A stretch of DNA of 64,000 nucleotides from Oxalobacteraceae bacterium (GTDB lineage Bacteria; Pseudomonadota; Gammaproteobacteria; Burkholderiales; Burkholderiaceae_D): positions 36,662 to 100,661 of the forward strand of contig JAIXYM010000010.1 of assembly GCA_027490255.1 (NCBI GenBank), written 5' to 3'. The number at the start of each line of letters is the position of its first letter. Position 1 is the first letter of the stretch. Positions 1-7,683 of this stretch are shown here, piece after piece. A program made the position numbers and the translations under genes. Below the pieces are notes generated by a model. That model did not search any database and was not told the DNA's origin. It worked only from the letters and a program-made list of their open reading frames with translations.

Positions 1-327
1 GGACTGATAGCTGTCGTCATCAGCGCTGCAACTGAGGCGATCGCGCAGGGAAATGAAACGCTACTGGCGGAAGTATTACTGCAAATCGGTGCCGATCTGG
101 ATATGCCGGCGCTGCTCAATCCCCAATGGCATCGCATCATTAGCGAAAAGCGCGCTACTTTTTCCTGCACGCCGAATCTGCAAAGACCAGCAAATGACAC
201 GGGATTAAAAGGCTTGTTTCTTGCCGGAGACTATACGGCGGGCGATTATCCCGCAACGCTGGAAGGTGCGGTGCGCAGTGGACGCGAGGCAGCACGCCAG
301 CTGTTGCTGCAATCGACCAAACACTAG
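1..327 (+). CDS. hpnE: Hydroxysqualene dehydroxylase / FAD-dependent desaturase HpnE, C-terminal end (partial)
   Basis: The window opens inside this gene, and 108 codons up to a TAG are present. The residues match the C-terminal end of amine-oxidase/phytoene-desaturase-fold flavoenzymes: a run reading GLFLAGDYTAGDYPATLEGA, followed by VRSGREAA. That is the FAD-contacting tail motif, with the Asp of GD and the helix after EGA. The squalene-associated member of this fold (HpnE) makes squalene for hopanoid synthesis. HpnE is preferred over carotenoid desaturases from the exact tail wording and from the betaproteobacterial setting. The N-terminal Rossmann motif and any hpnC/hpnD partners lie outside the window. 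The gene converges on radA with only 17 bases between stop codons. Confidence 0.8.
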   Translation, partial: GLIAVVISAATEAIAQGNETLLAEVLLQIGADLDMPALLNPQWHRIISEKRATFSCTPNLQRPANDTGLKGLFLAGDYTAGDYPATLEGAVRSGREAARQLLLQSTKH

Positions 328-344
328 GTTGAGTTTAGGCGGTG

Positions 345-1715
345 TTAGGACAGCTCCCTAACCTTCGTCATTGCCTCATCAATCCGCTCGACCCCAATCA
401 CCTGCAGGCCTTCAATTTTCTGCTTGGGCAGATTAGATTTTGGCACCAAGGCTATCGAAAATCCCAGTTTGGCAGCTTCACGCAAACGCTCTTGTCCGCG
501 CGGCGCAGGTCGAATTTCTCCCGCCAATCCGACTTCACCAAAGGTGACCAGCCCCCGCGGCAACGGCTTGCTGCGCATGGATGACTGAATCGCCAGCAGT
601 ACCGCAAGATCGGCCGCCGGCTCCGTGATTTTCACGCCACCCACGGCATTGATGAACACATCCTGATCAAAAGCAGCCACGCCAGCATGACGATGCAACA
701 CCGCCAGCAACATCGCCAGACGATTTTGTTCCAAACCAACCGACAAGCGGCGCGCGTTGGGTACATGCGATGCATCCACCAGCGCCTGTATCTCCACCAG
801 GAGCGGTCGCGTACCTTCCTGCGTAACCATCACACAAGAACCAGGTACTTGTGCATCATGCTGCGAAAGGAAAAGTGCTGAGGGATTCGAGACGCCCTTG
901 AGTCCCTTGTCTGTCATCGCGAACACACCCAGCTCATTAACAGCACCGAAACGGTTCTTGAAAGCGCGCACCAGTCGAAAACTCGAATGCGTATCACCTT
1001 CAAAATACAAGACAGTATCGACAATATGCTCGAGCACACGCGGACCAGCGAGCGCACCCTCTTTGGTGACATGACCCACCAAAATGATGGTCACACCGGA
1101 TTGCTTCGCAAATCGGGTCAGTTGCGCCGCGCATTCGCGCACCTGTGCGACTGAGCCAGGCGCAGAGGTCAGCGCATCCGAAAACAGGGTTTGTATTGAA
1201 TCAACGACAGCCACCTGCGGCTTCTGCTCGGTGAGCGTAGCGATGATTTTTTCCAGCTGAATCTCGGCCTGCAATTGCAAATCGCCGGCATCGATACCAA
1301 GACGCCGGGCACGCAAGGCGATCTGGGCGCCAGACTCCTCGCCACTCACGTACAGCGCTGATTTGATCCGCGATAGATTGGCCAATGCCTGCAGTAGCAG
1401 CGTTGATTTGCCAATCCCGGGATCGCCACCAATCAAGACCACGCCGCCAGGAACCAGTCCACCACCAAGGACGCGATCGAATTCTTCAATACCGGTGCCA
1501 AAGCGGGGAACGTCCTGCGCTTCGATATCGCTCAAACGCATGACAGGCGCACCCTGTACCAGCCCCTTAGCTTGTCCACCAAAGCGATTGGCTGCGGTTT
1601 CCACGACACTTTCCACCATGGTATTCCACTGCCCACATGCCGGACACTGCCCTGCCCATTTGCTGCTGGTGCCGCCACATTCGGTGCAGGCGTACTGAGT
1701 TTTTGCCTTGGCCAT
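345..1715 (-). CDS. radA: DNA repair protein RadA
   Basis: RadA is a RecA-like ATPase that helps process recombination intermediates and branch migration. The 456-residue product has a four-Cys zinc finger (Cys10, 13, 24, 27), a Walker A motif GDPGIGKS around 97-104, a Walker B run VAVVDS around 168-173, the RadA-specific KNRFG motif at 253-257 and a Lon-protease-like C-terminal domain. The start is placed at the ATG giving MAKAKTQYACTEC, because family members begin a few residues before the zinc finger; the open frame runs 15 codons further upstream into alr. The start lies two bases after the alr stop, so alr and radA form one transcription unit. Confidence 0.96.
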   Translation of the reverse strand: MAKAKTQYACTECGGTSSKWAGQCPACGQWNTMVESVVETAANRFGGQAKGLVQGAPVMRLSDIEAQDVPRFGTGIEEFDRVLGGGLVPGGVVLIGGDPGIGKSTLLLQALANLSRIKSALYVSGEESGAQIALRARRLGIDAGDLQLQAEIQLEKIIATLTEQKPQVAVVDSIQTLFSDALTSAPGSVAQVRECAAQLTRFAKQSGVTIILVGHVTKEGALAGPRVLEHIVDTVLYFEGDTHSSFRLVRAFKNRFGAVNELGVFAMTDKGLKGVSNPSALFLSQHDAQVPGSCVMVTQEGTRPLLVEIQALVDASHVPNARRLSVGLEQNRLAMLLAVLHRHAGVAAFDQDVFINAVGGVKITEPAADLAVLLAIQSSMRSKPLPRGLVTFGEVGLAGEIRPAPRGQERLREAAKLGFSIALVPKSNLPKQKIEGLQVIGVERIDEAMTKVRELS

Positions 1716-1717
1716 GA

Positions 1718-2794
1718 TCAGTCGCGCACTTCCCGCCGCACGCGCGGTGCTACGCCACACATCAGTTCATAACCTATCGTGCCTGCATGCGCCGCCACTT
1801 CATCAATAGGCAAGCCTTGACCCCAGAGCGTGACTTCGCTGCCAACATCGGCAGTGGGCAAAGGAGAAAGATCAATATTGAGCATGTCCATCGATACGCG
1901 ACCGAGTATCCGCGTTCGAACACCATCGATCAGAATGGGCGTACCCGTTGATGCAAGTCGCGGATAACCGTCCGCGTAGCCGCAGGCCACAATACCGATA
2001 CGCATGGACCGATCAGCAATGAACAGGCTGCCATACCCAACAGAATCTCCGGCGCGCAGCGACTGAGTGCCTATCACACGACTTTTCAGTGTCATCGCTG
2101 GCTGCAATCCTAGCGATAGCGCACTCTGAACGCCTGGCGCACCGCCATACAGCATCACACCAGGTCTTATCCAGTCGCTTCTTATCTGAGGCTGCAACAA
2201 GGTGGCTGCTGAATTGGACAGACTGATCTCTGCATCCAGACCTGCAGTGGCGGATTTAAAGGCAGCGATCTGGGCTGCCACATCCGGCATGATGCCGTTC
2301 GAATCGGCATTCGCAAAATGGGTCATCAGCGACACTGAGCGCACCGAACTCAGTGATTTAAGACGCTGATAGATTTCACTCACCTGAGATGGCATGAAAC
2401 CAAGACGGTTCATACCCGTGTTGATTTTCAGATGTACCGCCAACGGCCGGCTCACAGGGGTGGCTTCCAGCATGCGGCACTGATCGACATGGTGAATAAC
2501 GGGTTGCAAGTCATCACGAACTAATGATTCGATGTCGGTAACGTCGTACATGCCCTGCATCATCATGATCGGCTTTTGCCAACCCAGCTCGCGCAGCCGC
2601 GCCGCGCGGTCGAATTCAATGAGAGAAAGACCATCTGCGGCCGCAAATGCCCGAGTCACATGCTCAATGCCGTGGCCATAGGCATCCGCTTTGACCACGG
2701 CCCAGGTCTTGGCGGCAGGGACGGCGCTCTTGGCGACAGCGAGATTGCCCTGCATCGCAGCAATATGGGTGATGGCGACGAGTGGTCTGGACAT
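1718..2794 (-). CDS. alr: Alanine racemase
   Basis: This PLP enzyme interconverts L- and D-alanine in the cytoplasm for peptidoglycan precursors. The PLP-binding Lys is in the run VVKADAYGHG (Lys35 with this start), and the second catalytic base is the Tyr of VGYGSLF in the C-terminal domain. The chosen start, MSRPLVAITHIAAM, gives 359 residues, the usual length. The frame stays open 25 codons further upstream, but that extension does not look like the family. Pairing alr with radA rather than with dnaB is a common betaproteobacterial arrangement. No strong Shine-Dalgarno sequence is visible at either start, so the exact N-terminus is the uncertain point. Confidence 0.94.
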   Translation of the reverse strand: MSRPLVAITHIAAMQGNLAVAKSAVPAAKTWAVVKADAYGHGIEHVTRAFAAADGLSLIEFDRAARLRELGWQKPIMMMQGMYDVTDIESLVRDDLQPVIHHVDQCRMLEATPVSRPLAVHLKINTGMNRLGFMPSQVSEIYQRLKSLSSVRSVSLMTHFANADSNGIMPDVAAQIAAFKSATAGLDAEISLSNSAATLLQPQIRSDWIRPGVMLYGGAPGVQSALSLGLQPAMTLKSRVIGTQSLRAGDSVGYGSLFIADRSMRIGIVACGYADGYPRLASTGTPILIDGVRTRILGRVSMDMLNIDLSPLPTADVGSEVTLWGQGLPIDEVAAHAGTIGYELMCGVAPRVRREVRD

Positions 2795-2977
2795 CTGCGG
2801 GGGAGCTCGAAGAAAAGAAATTGGATCAAATGAAATTCCAGCCATTTTACCGGACGCGCGTTCCATCACAACGAGTGATTAGCGCCGAGCCGCCGAGCGC
2901 GGCGAAATTGGCTTTCATGGTATAAAGCAAGCCGCCGACATACTCGTCACTAGCCCACAAATCAACGTTCCCCACGA

Positions 2978-4246
2978 ATGAACCGCGGCTTCTACACCAT
3001 CATGGCAGCGCAGTTTTTTTCTTCGCTTGCCGACAATGCGTTGCTCATCGTCGCTATCTCGATGCTGGTTTCGCTTCAAGCGCCGGCATGGATGACGCCG
3101 ATGCTGAAGCTTTTCTTTGTTCTGTCTTACGTGATTCTTGCGCCGTTCGTGGGAGCATTCGCCGATGCCTTTCCCAAAGGCCGCGTCATGTTCATTACCA
3201 ATCTGGTGAAGATCACTGGCTGCCTGATGATGTTTTTCAGCGTACACCCTCTGCTGGCCTATGCCGTCGTCGGTTTTGGCGCTGCCGCTTATTCGCCCGC
3301 AAAATACGGCATCCTGACCGAACTGCTTCCGCCGGAGAAGCTGGTGGCAGCCAATGGCTGGATCGAAGGTCTTACGGTTCTATCGATTATCTTTGGCACC
3401 GTGTTGGGTGGCGTATTGGTCAGCGAGCGATTTGCCCAGGCACTCGCTTTGCTGCTGCCTTTCAATCATCTGCAAATCAGCCTGTCGCTTGAATTCGCTC
3501 TAGGTGTGGTCATGATCGCTTACTTCTTGGCGGCGGTCTTCAATCTGAAAATACTGGATACCGGCGCGCGCTATGAAGCGCAAAAGCGCAATCCGATCAA
3601 GCTGGTTGTGGAATTTTCTCACTGCGTCAAAGCACTCTGGGGCGACCGACTCGGACAGATTTCGCTGGCAGTAACCTCCTTGTTCTGGGGAGCGGGCGCG
3701 ACCTTGCAATTCATCGTGCTGAAATGGGCCGAGCAGGCGCTGAACCTGCCGCTGGCAAAAGCAGCAGTGCTGCAGGGCGTGGTGGCCTTTGGCGTTGCCT
3801 TTGGTGCCATGGCCGCTGCCAAACGTGTACCGCTGAAAAAATCGCTCACTGTCATGCCCTTGGGTTTCCTGATGGGCCTGATTGTCACGATCATGGTGTT
3901 CGTTCATTCAACAACGCTGGCCTACCCGCTGCTGGTACTGATCGGCGCCATGTCCGGCTATTTTGTGGTTCCAATGAATGCCCTGCTGCAGCATCGCGGA
4001 CACGTTCTCATGAGCGCAGGTCACTCGATCGCCGTGCAAAACTTCAGCGAAAACGCATCCATTCTCCTGATGCTCGGGCTCTACGCCTTGCTGGTCAAAC
4101 TTGATCTGAGCGTGAATATCGTGATCGTGCTGTTTGGACTGTTTGTTGCCGGTGTCATGTGGCTGGTCATGAAAAAACATGCCGCCAATCAGCGCGAATA
4201 TGATTCACTGCATCTGATCGGCGAGCAAAAACACATCGGCACCTAG
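2978..4246 (+). CDS. lplT: Lysophospholipid transporter LplT (MFS)
   Basis: This is a 422-residue major-facilitator protein with about 12 hydrophobic segments. It opens with MNRGFYTIMAAQFFSSLADN and has a conserved inter-helix stretch FVGAFADAFPKGRVM, the hallmark of LplT. LplT flips lysophospholipids across the inner membrane so that an acyltransferase (Aas in enterics) can recycle them. No acyltransferase gene is adjacent here. The gene faces the DUF1853 gene, and the two stop codons share the palindrome CTAG (see findings). It diverges from alr across a roughly 180-base gap. Confidence 0.9.
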   Translation: MNRGFYTIMAAQFFSSLADNALLIVAISMLVSLQAPAWMTPMLKLFFVLSYVILAPFVGAFADAFPKGRVMFITNLVKITGCLMMFFSVHPLLAYAVVGFGAAAYSPAKYGILTELLPPEKLVAANGWIEGLTVLSIIFGTVLGGVLVSERFAQALALLLPFNHLQISLSLEFALGVVMIAYFLAAVFNLKILDTGARYEAQKRNPIKLVVEFSHCVKALWGDRLGQISLAVTSLFWGAGATLQFIVLKWAEQALNLPLAKAAVLQGVVAFGVAFGAMAAAKRVPLKKSLTVMPLGFLMGLIVTIMVFVHSTTLAYPLLVLIGAMSGYFVVPMNALLQHRGHVLMSAGHSIAVQNFSENASILLMLGLYALLVKLDLSVNIVIVLFGLFVAGVMWLVMKKHAANQREYDSLHLIGEQKHIGT

Positions 4247-5223
4247 GTGGGCGGCGCGGTCAGGCCGCGCAGTTTTTTATCCGCCTTGCCTTGCCAGTCG
4301 TCCGGCACAATAAATCCCCGATCACTCTCCAGCCAGACATCCTCATTGCGCATGAGGCTGGCTACCATCACAGGCATGGGATCTTCCTGAAACTGCACGC
4401 GCAATTGTTCTTGAAGCTGCGCCCGGCTCAGGACCTCTTCATCGGTCATGCGCGCAGGTGCCAGCCAGGCGAGTCGCGGCAAGATCGCACAGGTGGTATT
4501 CAGATGCGTATCGATTTCCGCCAGAGTGCACCACCAACCGCGGCAATGATTTTTTTCAATCCCGAGTCTCTGCGAAGGAATCTCTTCGCCACGACGATAA
4601 AACAACCAGCCACGCAACAAGGCCTGCGCCCGATCGATGGGTCTGGGCAGCAAAGCTTGTGCGGCCGGATGCTGACCCAGCGATAACTGCCGGTCGAGAA
4701 TCTTGCGCATTTTTGCGCCCAGCGTATCCGCCAGATTCGGGCCAACAAAATAATCGGCCGTCTGCACACTGGCCCAGGCCGGGTCGCTGGAACACAACAA
4801 ATAAAATTTCGTTGCAAACTCCCAGTGCAACAAGCTCACACCATCAGAAAGCAGGAAATCAAACTCGCCCACTGTCTCTTCCTTGCCTGCACGGACTTGC
4901 ATGCCGTGCGCAACCAGTTGTTGTTGGTGCGAGAAATAGCATGCAAGCAGCTTCTCGGCATAACGCCCAAGGCGGGTAAATGGATTCAGCTCCAAAGAGG
5001 CGGTGAGCAATTCGGGTTCATCATCCAAGGCCATCAGCCAATCTCGGGCGAGATCAGCCGCGTGCGGAGGTAGTCGGGCGATTTTTCCCTCCCATCGCGG
5101 CGATTCCGCATCAAGCAGATTGGGAGCATCTAGCAACCAGGCCAGCGCGCGCACATGCGGATCACGCAAGCCGTGCCAGCGCGCATGAAAACGCTGTTGG
5201 AACGAGGACGCGTCAGCGTCCAT
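4243..5223 (-). CDS. DUF1853 family protein
   Basis: This 326-residue protein of unknown function matches the DUF1853 family as I know it from Burkholderiales: an N-terminal WLLDAPNLLD segment, a central run ending GEFDFLLSD, HWEFATKFYLL, and Tyr-Phe-Val-Gly-Pro further on. The Glu/Asp/Lys pattern (EFDFLL then HWEFATKF) resembles a PD-(D/E)xK nuclease core, but that is inference. The ATG overlaps the end of the upstream uracil-DNA glycosylase gene by 11 bases, so it is probably translationally coupled as the last gene of tsaB-rimI-udg-DUF1853. No signal peptide or membrane segment is apparent. Confidence 0.8.
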   Translation of the reverse strand: MDADASSFQQRFHARWHGLRDPHVRALAWLLDAPNLLDAESPRWEGKIARLPPHAADLARDWLMALDDEPELLTASLELNPFTRLGRYAEKLLACYFSHQQQLVAHGMQVRAGKEETVGEFDFLLSDGVSLLHWEFATKFYLLCSSDPAWASVQTADYFVGPNLADTLGAKMRKILDRQLSLGQHPAAQALLPRPIDRAQALLRGWLFYRRGEEIPSQRLGIEKNHCRGWWCTLAEIDTHLNTTCAILPRLAWLAPARMTDEEVLSRAQLQEQLRVQFQEDPMPVMVASLMRNEDVWLESDRGFIVPDDWQGKADKKLRGLTAPPT

Positions 5224-5950
5224 TCACAAGGCTCATCGCGAGACAGAGGTCTTGCCAGCTCTTGGCCTTCTCGGTCGGCTCACGCAGAAGATAGGCTGGG
5301 TGATAGGTCGCGATCAAAGGTATGTCTGCACGATCATGCACTTCTTCGCGCAGACTGGCCAATGATGTTTTAGTCGGCAATCCAAGCAGCGCAACTGCCG
5401 CGGTTTGACCGAGCGCAACGATGACGCCCGGTTGAATCAAATCAATTTGTCGTTCTAGATAAGGCATGCAGGCGGCGACTTCGTCTGCTGTCGGCGGACG
5501 ATCGCGTCCATCAGCACCGACCGGACGACATTTGACGATATTGGCAATGTAGGCGTTGGCACCCCGAGCGAGCCCCAGAGCGTGCAGCATATTCTCCAGC
5601 AGCTTGCCCGCTGGGCCGATAAAGGGCTCACCCTGCATATCTTCCTGATGGCCCGGCCCCTCACCCACAAACAGCCAACGTGCTTTGCGGTCGCCCACAC
5701 CCGGCACCGCATGCGTTCTACCCTGACACAAGTCACAACGATTGCATGTGCGGATAGTCTCTTCGAGCGTCGCCCAATCCATGCTCGTCACGCTCGCAGC
5801 ATGCGCGGCTCCCTCTGCTGATGCGCTACCTGTCAGGGCGGTTGCAGCGGAACCGCTACCCGACTCGTCTACGCTCAGTCCACGTCGCTGCCATACAGGT
5901 CCGAGACCCATCTGCTGCAATTTGCGAACTTTATCGGGATCCATCTGCAT
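5213..5950 (-). CDS. Uracil-DNA glycosylase, family 4/5 type with iron-sulfur cluster
   Basis: This enzyme removes uracil from DNA and starts base excision repair. The 245-residue protein has an N-terminal linker rich in Ala, Gly and Ser, then a Cys cluster CNRCDLC (69-75) and two later Cys, in IVKCRP (141) and AACMPY (161). These fit the 4Fe-4S site of family 4 enzymes. The active-site motif A reads GEGPG (96-100) and motif B reads HPAYLLR near 222. It starts three bases after the rimI stop and overlaps the DUF1853 start. The long N-terminal linker is usual in betaproteobacterial members, which are sometimes annotated as phage-SPO1 polymerase-related. Confidence 0.92.
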   Translation of the reverse strand: MQMDPDKVRKLQQMGLGPVWQRRGLSVDESGSGSAATALTGSASAEGAAHAASVTSMDWATLEETIRTCNRCDLCQGRTHAVPGVGDRKARWLFVGEGPGHQEDMQGEPFIGPAGKLLENMLHALGLARGANAYIANIVKCRPVGADGRDRPPTADEVAACMPYLERQIDLIQPGVIVALGQTAAVALLGLPTKTSLASLREEVHDRADIPLIATYHPAYLLREPTEKAKSWQDLCLAMSLVNGR

Positions 5951-5953
5951 GAC

Positions 5954-6436
5954 TCAAAGCATCTTTCGCATCACGATGGCATCTTCGCGAGACGCGCCGG
6001 CTGCCGGATAATAATTTTTACGCTGACCAATTTGTACAAAATCTAGATGGTGATACACCAACAAAGCATGATTATTCGACGGGCGTACTTCCAGCAGCAC
6101 GGCATGCATGTTGGCATCGCGCGCCAAGCCAATCAATTTGTCGAGCAGCTTGCGACCGAGACCCTGACCCTGCCTATCCGGACGTACCGTAATGTTGAGC
6201 AGATGGACTTCTTCTACCGCATACATCATTAAAAAATAGCCAAGTAAATCGCCATCCTCATCTCGCAAAACCCACGCCTCATAACCACTATCCAGAGAAT
6301 CGAGGAAGTTACCGCGCGTCCAGGGAAACGGGTAGGCGTTCTGTTCAACGGCGATTACATCTTCAACGTCCGTCACGTTCATCTTGGCAAAACAGACTTG
6401 CTGCCCATCCTTGTCACATTTCAGCACGGAACTCAT
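5954..6436 (-). CDS. rimI: Ribosomal protein S18-alanine N-acetyltransferase
   Basis: This is a 160-residue GNAT acetyltransferase. The acetyl-CoA-binding loop reads RQGQGLGRKLL and the later motif LEVRPSNNHALLVYHHLDF is typical of RimI, which acetylates the N-terminal Ala of ribosomal protein S18. Its start overlaps the tsaB stop in an ATGA junction, an arrangement seen in many proteobacteria. The first 15 or so residues (MSSVLKCDKDGQQVCF) are slightly longer than in the enteric protein. The first ATG was kept because of the overlap. Confidence 0.95.
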   Translation of the reverse strand: MSSVLKCDKDGQQVCFAKMNVTDVEDVIAVEQNAYPFPWTRGNFLDSLDSGYEAWVLRDEDGDLLGYFLMMYAVEEVHLLNITVRPDRQGQGLGRKLLDKLIGLARDANMHAVLLEVRPSNNHALLVYHHLDFVQIGQRKNYYPAAGASREDAIVMRKML

Positions 6437-7158
6437 GCGCCTGCTCCTGCGCCTGCTTCTTGGATACGCTCCGTACGCTCTGCCGTCGTCAACGCGACCT
6501 TGTTCCTCAGATAAAGGGGTTGCGCTTCGCGTGCATGAACACCTTGACCCTGTAGCGCAAACTGGCGCCCCAGCTGGGCGATTTGCGATGCATGCGGCAT
6601 CAGCTCAGGCCAACGGCGCACAGGCGCTAGCCCAGTGAAACGATCTGCGTAAGCCGCTAGCCCATTTCCCGTCGCACAGCCCGCATCCTCTGTGATGACT
6701 TGCTCAGGCGCTGAAAGACAGGGCTCTTTAACGATCTGCCATTGTTCATCGAAGCGATACTGTGCCCAGTACACCTCGCCCATACGCGCGTCCAGCACCG
6801 CAATGATGTTGTCGCCGGCACCTTGAGTGCGCGCCGCATCGGCCATTGCGAGCAAAGTGACGACAGGAACCACCGGCAGATTTGCACCAAAGGCAAGACC
6901 CTGGGCAAGACCGCAAGCCGTTCGAACGCCAGTGAATGATCCGGGACCCGCGCCAAACGCCAGTGCATCACATTGCCCCAGCGTGAGGTTCTGCTCGCGC
7001 AGCAATTCCTGCAACAGTGCGAGCACCGTCATGGAATGTGTTTGTGCCCCCGAAGATTCACGCGACGTGACCCGATCGCCGGACAACAATGCGACAGACG
7101 CGAGTTCAGTGGAAGTTTCTATTGCTGCGATGGTGGGCAAGATTAACGACATGGGCAT
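6433..7158 (-). CDS. tsaB: tRNA threonylcarbamoyladenosine biosynthesis protein TsaB
   Basis: TsaB is the non-catalytic partner of TsaD in the complex that makes t6A37 on tRNAs reading ANN codons. The 241-residue protein starts with the ASKHA-fold strand AAIETSTELASVALL and has the GAGPGSFTGVRTACGLAQGLAF motif region typical of TsaB. Two ATGs lie two codons apart (MPMSLIL); either could be used. It is the first gene of tsaB-rimI-udg-DUF1853 and is transcribed away from the thioredoxin-like gene on the other strand. Confidence 0.95.
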   Translation of the reverse strand: MPMSLILPTIAAIETSTELASVALLSGDRVTSRESSGAQTHSMTVLALLQELLREQNLTLGQCDALAFGAGPGSFTGVRTACGLAQGLAFGANLPVVPVVTLLAMADAARTQGAGDNIIAVLDARMGEVYWAQYRFDEQWQIVKEPCLSAPEQVITEDAGCATGNGLAAYADRFTGLAPVRRWPELMPHASQIAQLGRQFALQGQGVHAREAQPLYLRNKVALTTAERTERIQEAGAGAGA

Positions 7159-7235
7159 ATTTTACCGTGCGCGCCCTCATTAGCCCTGCCAGATGAACTC
7201 TGGAGCGCATTTCTGCCCTACGGTAAAATCTTGGC

Positions 7236-7664
7236 ATGTCCAGTCTGTTTTTAGTCCGCGAAAATTTTTCTGTCCTGTCCGAAGCCTTGGCGTCAGGCAA
7301 ATGGGTGGTCGCTTGCCTGTGTGCCGGCTGGTGCGATGTGTGCAAGCAGTACCGCGCCGGTTTCGATGCGCTGGCGCCTCAGTATCCCGAGCACCAATTC
7401 GTCTGGATCGATATTGAAGATCAATCCGATCTCATCGGGGATCTCGATGTGGAAAATTTTCCGACCATCCTCATGCAACGCGGCGACACAGTGGCTTTCT
7501 ACGGCACCATGATGCCCGAGCCAAGACAAGTCGCACGCTTGCTTGAAGCTCAACTTGAGCGCAGTGACGAAGAGCTCAGCCGTGAAGCAGACAGCAATTC
7601 GCAGCGCCAGCAGTGGCAAACCGAATGCAATCTGCGACTGCGTCTGGATGAATTCAATTCATGA
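7236..7664 (+). CDS. Thioredoxin-family protein, cytoplasmic
   Basis: This 142-residue thioredoxin-fold protein has the active site WCDVC (Cys33 and Cys36) and a cis-Pro in ENFPTIL. There is no signal peptide, so it is likely cytoplasmic. The C-terminal 35 residues are charged and polar and extend beyond a minimal thioredoxin. The CxxC middle residues (Asp-Val) differ from Gly-Pro, so redox potential and partners cannot be inferred. No clear Shine-Dalgarno sequence precedes the ATG; a TAAAAT sequence lies only seven bases upstream, which would fit a leaderless transcript, but no good -35 accompanies it. The last codons form a 24-base perfect palindrome. Confidence 0.85.
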   Translation: MSSLFLVRENFSVLSEALASGKWVVACLCAGWCDVCKQYRAGFDALAPQYPEHQFVWIDIEDQSDLIGDLDVENFPTILMQRGDTVAFYGTMMPEPRQVARLLEAQLERSDEELSREADSNSQRQQWQTECNLRLRLDEFNS

Positions 7665-7673
7665 ATTGAATTC
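7650..7673. repeat. 24-bp perfect palindrome across the thioredoxin-like gene stop codon
   Basis: The sequence from 7650 to 7673 equals its own reverse complement over all 24 bases (arms built from GAATTCAATTCA). It contains two EcoRI-type GAATTC sites and the TGA stop of the thioredoxin-like gene at its centre. It sits in the 19-base gap and coding end between two convergent genes. It is A+T-rich and has no loop, so it is a poor intrinsic terminator but could extrude or bind a dimeric protein. Confidence 0.9.
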
Positions 7674-7683
7674 TTGAATACAC

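Noticed and set aside
2870..2977. Short alternative open frames over the alr upstream region and lplT start
   Set aside because: They are out of frame with recognised families and overlap genes with strong family signatures.
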